A DNA stretch of 25,171 bases from a bacterium (GTDB lineage: Bacteria > Patescibacteriota > Minisyncoccia > UBA6257 > UBA9933), in the NCBI GenBank assembly GCA_021799155.1, contig JAJZBA010000001.1:1-25171 (forward strand), in the 5' to 3' direction. Below, one piece after another: positions 6,634 through 12,776 of this stretch. Every line of letters begins with the position of its first letter. The stretch's first letter is position 1. The position numbers were made by a program, and so were the translations under genes. The notes beneath the pieces were generated by a model. The model had not been told where the DNA came from, ran no database searches, and saw nothing but the letters and a program-made list of their open reading frames with translations.

Positions 6634-6899
6634 ACTTGGACAACCTTAACCTTTCGGCTGTTGCCGTCAAAACAAACTTTTTTCTTGGAAACAAATTTAA
6701 CGACGCCTGATTTCAAAGCGTAAAGAGTATCGTCTTTGCCGCGGCCGACGTTTAAACCGGCAAGATATTTGGTGCCGCGCTGTCGAATCAAAATTTCGCC
6801 GGCTTTAACCATTTCTCTGTTTTGTCTTTTTACGCCCAATCTTTTGGAAATCGAATCTCTCCCTAATTTAGTTGAACCGTAGGATTTAGTATGTGCCAT
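6627..6899 (-). CDS. rpmA: Ribosomal protein bL27
   Basis: Large-subunit protein near the peptidyl-transferase centre, 90 residues. The sequence MAHTKSYGSTKLGRDSISKR is the classical bL27 start, followed by LGVKRQNREMVKAGEILIRQRGTK and GLNVGRGKDDTLYAL. The Ala2-His3 start needs no proteolysis, unlike the Firmicutes form. I chose the ATG at 6899; an upstream in-frame ATG at 6953 would add a hydrophobic 18-residue stretch encoded by the repeat copy at 6907-7019. rplU, its usual partner, is not in the window. Convergent with rplI. No SD. Confidence 0.96.
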   Translation of the reverse strand: MAHTKSYGSTKLGRDSISKRLGVKRQNREMVKAGEILIRQRGTKYLAGLNVGRGKDDTLYALKSGVVKFVSKKKVCFDGNSRKVKVVQVQ

Positions 6900-6906
6900 A
6901 ATAATA

Positions 6907-7019
6907 AAATTCCAAATCCCAAGCACCAAATTACAAACAATATCAAATGTCAAAATTCTAAACTCGTGTTTTGAATTTGGAAATTAGAATTTAGAAAATT
7001 TGTTTGTGATTTGGAATTT
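6907..7019. repeat. 113-bp hairpin repeat, copy 2 (inverted)
   Basis: Reverse complement of 5981-6093 with two adjacent differences. The pair brackets an 813-bp segment containing rplI and rpmA. Read on the minus strand this copy contains a hydrophobic frame FDIVCNLVLGIWNFI in phase with rpmA. Confidence 0.92.
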
Positions 7020-7033
7020 GTGATTTGGTATTT

Positions 7034-7060
7034 CTTTGAATTATATTATATAATTCAAAG
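7034..7060 (+). promoter_or_regulatory. Palindrome containing the -10 element of the exonuclease gene
   Basis: CTTTGAATTATA (7034-7045) and TATAATTCAAAG (7049-7060) are a perfect 12-bp inverted repeat with a 3-bp centre. TATAAT (7049-7054) is a consensus -10 and the ATG is at 7063, so the transcript would be nearly leaderless. The palindrome could be an operator. Confidence 0.55.
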
Positions 7061-7062
7061 GT

Positions 7063-7779
7063 ATGTCAATAACCAGTAAACTTATTTTTGATATTGAAAC
7101 CGTCGGCGTTGATTTTGATTCCCTAGATAAAACTACTCAAGACTCTCTTACGCGCTGGATTAAAAAAGAATCGGTCGGTGAAGAAGAATATCAGGTGGCG
7201 CTGGAAGAACTGAAAAACGGACTCGGTTTTTCACCTTTAACCGGAGAAATAGTAGTTATCGGCGTTTTAGATTATGTAAAAAATCAAGGCGTTGTTTATT
7301 TTCAAGCCCCCAATCAAGAAATAAAAGAATTTTGTGAAGATAATATTACATTTAAACAAGCCACCGAAAAAGAAATGCTGGAGCATTTTTGGAATGGCGC
7401 CAAAATGTACGATGAATTTATCGGATTCAATAGCCGGCAGTTTGACGGCCCGTTTTTAATGATCCGTTCGGCTTACCACGGCATCAAGCCGACTAAAAAT
7501 CTTTCCGAAAGCCGGTATTTATACCAACAAAAAACCTGCGCTCATATTGATTTGGCGGACCAACTCACTTTTCAAGGCAATATGAGAAAAAAGGGGAGCC
7601 TGCATTTGTGGAGCAAACTTTTTGACATAAAAAGCCCCAAAGAAGACGGCGTTACCGGAGACGATATGGGCCGACTATTCAAAGAGAAAAAATTTTTAGA
7701 TATTGCGAGATATAATGCGGGCGATCTCCGGGCAACTAAAAAACTTTACGAAAAGTGGAACCAATATCTTAATATTTAA
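7063..7779 (+). CDS. Predicted 3'-5' exonuclease, PolB-exonuclease-like DnaQ fold
   Basis: Belongs to the predicted PolB-type 3'-5' exonucleases (DEDDy group). Exo I is FDIETVG (D10, E12); Exo II is GFNSRQFDGPFL (D128); Exo III is YNAGD (Y217, D221), so all four acidic metal ligands and the Tyr are present. Length 238, a stand-alone exonuclease with no polymerase domain. The substrate is not predictable; proofreading or repair trimming of DNA is likely. A 58-residue membrane protein gene follows 20 bp later. No SD; the -10 lies inside a palindrome just before the ATG. Confidence 0.88.
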   Translation: MSITSKLIFDIETVGVDFDSLDKTTQDSLTRWIKKESVGEEEYQVALEELKNGLGFSPLTGEIVVIGVLDYVKNQGVVYFQAPNQEIKEFCEDNITFKQATEKEMLEHFWNGAKMYDEFIGFNSRQFDGPFLMIRSAYHGIKPTKNLSESRYLYQQKTCAHIDLADQLTFQGNMRKKGSLHLWSKLFDIKSPKEDGVTGDDMGRLFKEKKFLDIARYNAGDLRATKKLYEKWNQYLNI

Positions 7780-7799
7780 TTCAAAATTCAAAAATCAAA

Positions 7800-7976
7800 A
7801 TGCAAAATTACAAATCAAAAATAAAAAATACAAGAGAATGGTTAGAAAATAATCTCCGAACAATTATTCTTTTCTTTTTAATATTTCTGGTTAGTTCGAT
7901 TAGTTTTGGTTTGGGTTATTTGGTTAATCGCGAATTCACCCATACACCAATTATTATTGAGAAAACATGCAATTAA
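7800..7976 (+). CDS. Small single-pass membrane protein, 58 residues
   Basis: ATG at 7800, stop TAA at 7974-7976. Residues 1-20 are basic and include the repeat-like MQNYKSKIKN. Residues 21-43 form one membrane helix (TIILFFLIFLVSSISFGLGY), followed by LVNREFTHTPIIIEKTCN. The pattern FGLGYL ... PIIIEK resembles the N-terminal anchors that in other CPR genomes precede competence-type or nuclease domains, so this may be a stand-alone or truncated anchor; that is recollection rather than proof. The N-terminal codons overlap an AT-rich degenerate repeat (7780-7830). No SD. Confidence 0.6.
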   Translation: MQNYKSKIKNTREWLENNLRTIILFFLIFLVSSISFGLGYLVNREFTHTPIIIEKTCN

Positions 7977-8058
7977 TTCGAAATAAGTTTTCCTAAAAAC
8001 TATAAAACTATAGGTGATTTTTGACTATGAAAAATTGAAAATAGATATCCTATCCTTA

Positions 8059-8088
8059 TAGAGTGTTATGCTATAGCATAACACTCTA
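8059..8088. repeat. 30-bp perfect palindrome, GTTATGCTATAGCATAAC family (copy 1)
   Basis: Each arm is TAGAGTGTTATGCTA. The core GTTATGCTATAGCATAAC is shared with perfect copies at 24363-24390 and 25140-25169. It is followed on the plus strand by TTTTTT, so it could also act as a terminator. Confidence 0.9.
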
Positions 8089-8201
8089 TTTTTTCTATTT
8101 TATATTTATAAATTAATAAATTAATCAAAATATCGCGACCGCGGAAATTTTAATTCAACCGCAACTCGATCGTAATAGAGAAGCATTCTAAGTAAAAATA
8201 A

Positions 8202-8239
8202 TATAGCACTTTGCCCACGATCGTGAGCAAAGTGCTATA
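8202..8239. repeat. 38-bp near-perfect palindrome
   Basis: TATAGCACTTTGC (8202-8214) and GCAAAGTGCTATA (8227-8239) flank a second perfect palindrome CACGATCGTG (8216-8225); only one C/A pair breaks the symmetry. No T-run follows, so a protein-binding site or small hairpin element is more likely than a terminator. Confidence 0.85.
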
Positions 8240-8263
8240 AAATATTTTGCGACAGATTAGGGA

Positions 8264-8316
8264 TTGACAAATTAAATCAAATATGCTTATATTTTACTGT
8301 CTCAATTTTTGAGACA
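8264..8316 (+). promoter_or_regulatory. Promoter with operator-like inverted repeat
   Basis: TTGACA (8264-8269) and TATATT (8288-8293) are 18 bp apart. At the expected start site lies TGTCTCAA (8298-8305) / TTGAGACA (8309-8316), a perfect 8-bp inverted repeat with a 3-bp centre: an operator or a 5' mRNA hairpin. Confidence 0.75.
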
Positions 8317-8361
8317 TATTTGTTCTTTAAAAAAATAAAATAAAAAAAGGAGGTAATTGTA

Positions 8362-8823
8362 ATGCAAGAATCAATAAGAAGGTTAACAATTAACGATGAG
8401 GACATTGGCAATATGCTGCTTTACTTAGCTTACTTAGATTCTCCTAGTATTGAATGTCTTGGAGAACCGAGCAGTAAAAAATATTATATTGATCATTCTA
8501 GTCTTCCAGACAGCATAATTGGAGCGTTATTCTTTATCATTGATGAAGATGATGAATATATAAGAATAGAGCTCAGATTTCGAAAAGAACATAAGAAAAT
8601 AGACATTAATGTCTGGATTGCACCCTCTAAGATAGGCAAAGAGACAGTTGCATGGAAAGGAGAAGAGATAAATGGAAAACTTTTTCGTATAAATAAAAAA
8701 GTTGACGAGGATGATTCAATGATTAGATTCCCCTTAGGGAAAAGAATTAAAAAAGCAAATCTGTGGGATTTATTTGATGAAAAAAATACAAAAATAACGG
8801 CGTTAGAACACATTCTTGGGTAA
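8362..8823 (+). CDS. Hypothetical acidic protein, 153 residues
   Basis: No family recognised. The start is fixed by GGAGG at 8349-8353 (8-nt spacer), and the gene has its own promoter and terminator, so it is a self-contained unit. The protein is soluble, with an acidic patch IIDEDDEYIRIEL (about 64-76) next to a basic one (FRKEHKKIDINVWI), alternating strand-like segments in the middle and a helical C-terminus (ANLWDLFDEKNTKITALEHILG in outline). Only one Cys. Codon use is more AT-rich and less CCG/GCG-rich than in the neighbouring conserved genes, which together with the SD suggests acquired DNA, though this is inference from eye. Confidence 0.8.
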   Translation: MQESIRRLTINDEDIGNMLLYLAYLDSPSIECLGEPSSKKYYIDHSSLPDSIIGALFFIIDEDDEYIRIELRFRKEHKKIDINVWIAPSKIGKETVAWKGEEINGKLFRINKKVDEDDSMIRFPLGKRIKKANLWDLFDEKNTKITALEHILG

Positions 8824-8827
8824 ATTT

Positions 8828-8866
8828 AGCCCGGTTCAAGGTAAAACCTTGCCGAGCTGTTTTTTT
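8828..8866 (+). terminator. Intrinsic terminator after the gene at 8362
   Basis: CAAGGT / ACCTTG with a GTAAAACC-type apex, extended outward by GG/CC and AGC/GCT with a small bulge, then a 7-T run. Confidence 0.75.
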
Positions 8867-8913
8867 GAATTTTGATTTGTAATTTTGATTTTTGAGATTT
8901 GATTTTTGATTTT

Positions 8914-9690
8914 TTAAAGATACCCGGCCTGTTTCAGCCAATATTCGTTCTCCCATTCCCAAAGTTTTTTTGCGCCCAAAAACGCCTTATAATCTTCCTG
9001 CCAATAAGGAAATTCTTTAAGTTCGATGTCGCCTCGGAGTTCGGACCATTCGTGTTCGCAATTTTTTGCTCTGAAATCGTAGTTTTTACCATTCCAAGGC
9101 AGCTTTATTTTTTGTCTTCCGCCTTTTTCCCGCAAAGTGGCGCCGCATTTAAAACATTTTTTAATCTGGTCAATTCTTAAAATCCAGCGAGTTTGTAAAT
9201 TTTTAAAATCGCTTTGCAAAGCCGCCATATAAGCCGAAGTTTGAAGATTGTAATCGCGATAAATCGCCTGAGAAGTTTTTATATCCAAAACGCCGAATTT
9301 GCCGTCAATTAAAGCCAAAGCATCTAAAGTGCCGGCATAGCGATCATTAAAATTGACAATTCGTTTTTCCACATGCTCGGAATCAACTTGAATGTTTTTC
9401 TCTTCCAAAAACTGAAAAAAAGCTTCTACCGCCGGCAAAATCGACGGTTCGATATGCGGTCTTTCACCGATAAGAATTTTTTCAATCGTTTCGTGAATCA
9501 AAGTGCCTTCGCTGGCTGATTGTTTTTTAACGGCTTCGCCCTCCGCAAAGCCGTTCATTTCGGCGTAAAAACGATAAAGTGCCGGCTTAGCTTTGATTTC
9601 CACGATTTTAGTAACGCGCGGATACCAAAAACCGTCAATCTCGTAGCCGGCAACTCCTTTAAAGTGTTCAAGATTTGAATAATTATTCAT
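8914..9690 (-). CDS. PD-(D/E)XK superfamily nuclease (RecB/Cas4-like)
   Basis: A 258-residue protein with the RecB-nuclease-type motifs: H66 in GTLIHETIE, D123 in YAGTLDALA, D136-x-K138 in GVLDIKTS and Q150xxxY154 in NLQTSAYMAAL. These form the metal-dependent catalytic site of the PDDEXK_1 group. After the core there is an insertion at about 178-214 with CFKCG, a basic stretch and NCEHEW, which looks like a small zinc-binding module and is not usual in single-domain RecB-like nucleases. There are no iron-sulphur cysteines in the Cas4 arrangement and no cas genes or CRISPR nearby, so a repair or phage-derived nuclease is more likely. It lies 83 bp downstream of murC with its own promoter. No SD. 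Confidence 0.85.
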   Translation of the reverse strand: MNNYSNLEHFKGVAGYEIDGFWYPRVTKIVEIKAKPALYRFYAEMNGFAEGEAVKKQSASEGTLIHETIEKILIGERPHIEPSILPAVEAFFQFLEEKNIQVDSEHVEKRIVNFNDRYAGTLDALALIDGKFGVLDIKTSQAIYRDYNLQTSAYMAALQSDFKNLQTRWILRIDQIKKCFKCGATLREKGGRQKIKLPWNGKNYDFRAKNCEHEWSELRGDIELKEFPYWQEDYKAFLGAKKLWEWENEYWLKQAGYL

Positions 9691-9711
9691 TTTCGCGAAA
9701 TTTTCCGTTAG

Positions 9712-9741
9712 ATGATAACAAAAAATTTGTCTGTTTGTAAA
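9712..9741 (-). promoter_or_regulatory. Promoter for the PD-(D/E)XK nuclease gene
   Basis: Minus strand: TTTACA (9741-9736), 18-bp spacer, TATCAT (9717-9712); start near 9705, a 15-nt leader. TTTCGCGAAA (9691-9700), a perfect 10-bp palindrome, directly precedes the ATG. Confidence 0.55.
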
Positions 9742-9773
9742 CTACTACACCATAACGATTATATATTTTATTT

Positions 9774-11249
9774 TTACGCCGAAGGCGTCAATAATCGTTT
9801 AGTGTGGTGGTAAATATCGCCTGCGCCCATCATTATTACAATAGGATTTAGGGCATAGGGTTTAGGGCATAGTAAAATATTTTCAATTTCTTTTTTGAGA
9901 CTTTTAGGATTTTTAAGATATAAAACAGCGGGAGAATGTTTTCTTTTTTTAATCGCTTCCGCCAATTTTTCCGATGAAATAATTTTTCCGCGTTTGTCAG
10001 CGTTTGTTCCGCGCTGTTCCGCGTCTTGGTCGCGGCCCTTAACCTTAAAAACATCCAACAAAATTAAATTATCGGCGTCGTTAAAAGCCGATACAAATTC
10101 TTTGAATAACGCTTTGAGCCGTTTTTCCTGATGCGGCTGGAAAACACAAATAATTTTTGATTTTGGATATTTTTGGCGAAAACCGGAAAGGGTGGCTTTG
10201 ATTTCCGTCGGATGATGAGCATAATCGTCATAAATAGCAGGTTTTAAGTTTTGGGTTTTAGGTTTTAGATTTAAATAACCGCGAAATTCCATTCTGCGCC
10301 AAGCGCCATGGTAAGAACCGAACGCGCTGAAAATATCCTTATCTTTTATTTTTAGCGCTTTTGCCAAATGATAAACGCCTAAAGCGTTTGAAATATTATG
10401 TTCGCCGGGAATTTTTAAAACGCGATGTAAATCTATAAATACATGCGAATGACGCGAATTTTCTATGCCGTACCAAATAACTTTTAGATTATTTTTCTTG
10501 GCGATTTTTTCTATTTTATTTTTTAAACTGAATAAATTTTTATCATTTTTGTTGACAATTAAAAAACCGCCGGGTTTAATATTTTTTACGAATTTCAAAA
10601 AAACGTTTTTAATTTCCGCTAAATTTTTGTAATAATCGAGATGTTCGCGATCGATGTTGGTAATAATCGCGGCAAAAGGGGAGTAATTTAAAAAAGATTT
10701 GTGATACTCATCCGCTTCCATAACAAGCCAATTACTTTTGCCGTTTCTAAAATTAGCACCCGAAAAGCGCTCGCTCGCGCCTTGCGTTTGCGAAACACGA
10801 AAACGCCCATCCGAATTAAATTCTTTTAATTTCGTGCCGATAATTACCGTCGGGTCAAATCCGGACTTAATTAAAACTAAAGACAATAAAGCAGTAGTCG
10901 TGCTCTTGCCGTGAGCGCCGGCCACCGCAATAGTTTTATATTGTTTAGTTAAATCACCAAGCGCTTCGGCGTAAGATTTAACCGAAATACCCAATTCTTT
11001 AGCTCTTTTAATTTCCGGATTAGATAAGGGAACAGCAGCGCTGAAAATTGCCAAATTTGCCATTTTTGACAAATTTTCCGACCGATGACCTACGAATATT
11101 TTTACACCTTGGCTTTTTAAATCTGAAATAATTTCTGAAATAGCGACGTCCGAACCGGAAACTTCATATCCTTGCGCTAAAAACCAACGAGCTAAGGCGC
11201 TGGTTCCAATTCCGCCGATGCCAATGAAATGAATTTTTTGTTTATTCAT
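9774..11249 (-). CDS. murC: UDP-N-acetylmuramate--L-alanine ligase with four repeat-derived insertions
   Basis: Adds L-Ala to UDP-MurNAc in the first committed step of the peptidoglycan stem peptide; cytoplasmic and ATP-dependent. The N-terminal Rossmann domain starts KIHFIGIGGIGTSALA; the Mur ligase P-loop is GAHGKSTTT (111-119); the central domain has VMEADEYHKSFL and TNIDREHLDYY; the C-terminal domain has DDYAHHPTEI, FQPHQEKR and MMGAGDIY. At 491 residues it is slightly long because of insertions at about 146-166, 327-337, 405-421 and 461-469, each encoded by repeat-like DNA (see findings) and each between conserved blocks. It follows the M23 gene and a 55-residue gene on the same strand. 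No SD. Confidence 0.96.
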   Translation of the reverse strand: MNKQKIHFIGIGGIGTSALARWFLAQGYEVSGSDVAISEIISDLKSQGVKIFVGHRSENLSKMANLAIFSAAVPLSNPEIKRAKELGISVKSYAEALGDLTKQYKTIAVAGAHGKSTTTALLSLVLIKSGFDPTVIIGTKLKEFNSDGRFRVSQTQGASERFSGANFRNGKSNWLVMEADEYHKSFLNYSPFAAIITNIDREHLDYYKNLAEIKNVFLKFVKNIKPGGFLIVNKNDKNLFSLKNKIEKIAKKNNLKVIWYGIENSRHSHVFIDLHRVLKIPGEHNISNALGVYHLAKALKIKDKDIFSAFGSYHGAWRRMEFRGYLNLKPKTQNLKPAIYDDYAHHPTEIKATLSGFRQKYPKSKIICVFQPHQEKRLKALFKEFVSAFNDADNLILLDVFKVKGRDQDAEQRGTNADKRGKIISSEKLAEAIKKRKHSPAVLYLKNPKSLKKEIENILLCPKPYALNPIVIMMGAGDIYHHTKRLLTPSA

Positions 11250-11290
11250 TATTTAATTCGAGTCTATTTTATGACTAATAAATCTTATTC

Positions 11291-11314
11291 GTCGCAAAAG
11301 ATATATTTTGCGAC
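11291..11314. promoter_or_regulatory. Inverted repeat upstream of murC
   Basis: GTCGCAAAA (11291-11299) / TTTTGCGAC (11306-11314), a perfect 9-bp stem with a 6-bp centre. It lies between the 55-residue gene and murC. No T-run on the minus strand, so operator or mRNA hairpin rather than terminator. Confidence 0.5.
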
Positions 11315-11335
11315 ACTGTATTAACGCGCTTCTCT

Positions 11336-11503
11336 TTATAAATAAGATACCAGCCACCTAATAATATCGATGAAAAATTCCAATATCTTAATAATTAAAT
11401 CTCCTACTACCTTAAGAAAGGAGGCCAAGCCGGAAATAATATATCTGTCAAACCAAGTCGAAACATAATTTAATAAATCAACAATTTTTGAAATAATTTC
11501 CAT
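11336..11503 (-). CDS. Small amphipathic or membrane peptide, 55 residues
   Basis: The ATG at 11503 lies one base after the stop codon of the M23 gene (TAA-A-ATG), and the frame ends TAA at 11338-11336. The product, beginning MEIISKIVDLLNYVSTWF and ending IIRWLVSYL, is almost one continuous hydrophobic/amphipathic helix broken near SGLASF, with Ile/Leu on one face and K/D/E on the other. Coupled translation and preserved frame argue that it is real. I do not recognise a family; the location suggests a membrane-associated role with the cell-wall genes gltX-M23-murC around it, but nothing more can be said. Confidence 0.6.
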   Translation of the reverse strand: MEIISKIVDLLNYVSTWFDRYIISGLASFLKVVGDLIIKILEFFIDIIRWLVSYL

Positions 11504-11504
11504 T

Positions 11505-12755
11505 TTACAAATAATCAGAGGGGTTTAAATCGCCGCCGAACGGCATCGGTCCGCAAACTCTAGAAGGACCCATTTTAAACGTCTGGCCGGCATAGACCGT
11601 AAAATGAAGATGAGGTCCGGTAGAATAACCGGTTTTACCGACATAGCCAATTAATTCCCCTCTTTCTAATTTATCTCCGACCTTTACCGTCTGTAAAGAC
11701 AAATGGGCGTACAAAGTCGTTAAATTATTTTCATGTTCAACAACAATAAATTTACCATAAGCGCCTTTATAACAATAGTTATCCTGATTACCAACGGCTA
11801 TCACCTTCCCTTTTTCCGCCGAGAAAACCGGTGTTCCAATAGGAGCGGCAAAATCCAAACCGTTATGCCATTTGCCTCGATAACCGCCATAACGGGCGAA
11901 TTTAGTGGCGCCGTAATCCTGGGACAATATTCCGGAAACGGGCATCGCCAAAATGCCGGGCCGCTTTGCCGGCAAAGCCGAAGGGTCTATTTTAAGACGC
12001 AATTCTTCGTCCAATTTTTCAATTTCGGCGGCAATTTCCGCCTGTTTCTTTTCCAAATCATCGACGATTTTTTGATAAATTTTTTCCTGATTTTTTGTTT
12101 GTTTTAAAAAATTTTGTTTATCGTCTTTAAGATTATTAAGAATTATTTTTTTGTTTTTCAGATTTTCTTTTTCAATTTCAACCGCCTGTTTTTTACTGCT
12201 TGTTTCTTTTAATTTGTCGCCTAACTCGATTTTAGCATCCATCAAATCTTTAATCTCGGAAGAAAGACCGGCACTAAGGTCGGTCAAATTCTGAGCTTCA
12301 AAAACGCTTTCCGCCAAACTTTTGTTTTTTAAAAGAATAACCAATAAAGATTCGCCGTCTTTTTTTTGGAATTCTTGAAGAGTTTTTGCGATTGCCTCTT
12401 TTTTGGAAATTATCGATTTTTCGGCATCGTTAATGTCATATTTTAAATAATTAATTTCTAAACTAAGTTTTTCTATCGCCACTTCGCTTGAACGCACCCC
12501 TAAATTCACTTGTTTGATGTTGGAATCGATTTTATTGATTTCTTGTTTTAGAGTTTGGCCTTTGTCCTGGATTTCTTCGAGATTTTTCTGATTTTCTTTT
12601 ATTTTTTCATTAATTTCCAAAAGTTCTTTAGATTTTTGATTAATTGATTCTTTCAATTCCTGAGGGGCGGCAGCGAATAACGGAATAGAAAATAAAAAAT
12701 AGAAAATAGAAAATAGAAATAAATAAAAAAATTTTCTTTTGAAAAATTTATTCAT
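11505..12755 (-). CDS. M23 murein endopeptidase with coiled coil (EnvC-like)
   Basis: Secreted zinc endopeptidase or hydrolase activator acting on peptidoglycan. Residues 1-29 form a signal peptide (hydrophobic YLFLFSIFYFLFSIPLF, cleavage near FAAA). A long coiled coil covers about 33-255, with Lys/Glu/Leu heptads. The LytM/M23 domain is at 275-395: H297 and D301 (WHNGLD), H351 (LYAH) and HLH at 382-384, so all zinc ligands and the catalytic His are present and the enzyme should be active. The signal peptide is encoded by an AT-rich tandem repeat (12684-12730, units like AAAATAGAAAATAGA). It lies 21 bp after gltX and is translationally coupled to a 55-residue gene. Confidence 0.92.
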   Translation of the reverse strand: MNKFFKRKFFYLFLFSIFYFLFSIPLFAAAPQELKESINQKSKELLEINEKIKENQKNLEEIQDKGQTLKQEINKIDSNIKQVNLGVRSSEVAIEKLSLEINYLKYDINDAEKSIISKKEAIAKTLQEFQKKDGESLLVILLKNKSLAESVFEAQNLTDLSAGLSSEIKDLMDAKIELGDKLKETSSKKQAVEIEKENLKNKKIILNNLKDDKQNFLKQTKNQEKIYQKIVDDLEKKQAEIAAEIEKLDEELRLKIDPSALPAKRPGILAMPVSGILSQDYGATKFARYGGYRGKWHNGLDFAAPIGTPVFSAEKGKVIAVGNQDNYCYKGAYGKFIVVEHENNLTTLYAHLSLQTVKVGDKLERGELIGYVGKTGYSTGPHLHFTVYAGQTFKMGPSRVCGPMPFGGDLNPSDYL

Positions 12756-12776
12756 AGAATTATTTCTTTTTACAAA

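Larger units (their letters stand above)
7977..8361. other. 385-bp gene-free region with palindromes and a promoter
   Basis: No coding frame is supportable. It holds a 30-bp perfect palindrome (8059-8088), a 38-bp near-palindrome (8202-8239), and a consensus promoter with a downstream inverted repeat (8264-8316) for the gene at 8362. A weak TTGACT-19-TATCCT pair (8021-8051) points at the first palindrome. Confidence 0.7.

Noticed and set aside
6900..6953. N-terminal extension of bL27 to the ATG at 6953
   Set aside because: The extra 18 residues are coded by repeat DNA and the canonical bL27 start MAHTK is at 6899.
8914..9690. Cas4
   Set aside because: Nuclease motifs fit RecB-like proteins in general, but the four iron-sulphur cysteines of Cas4 are not in place and no CRISPR locus is near.
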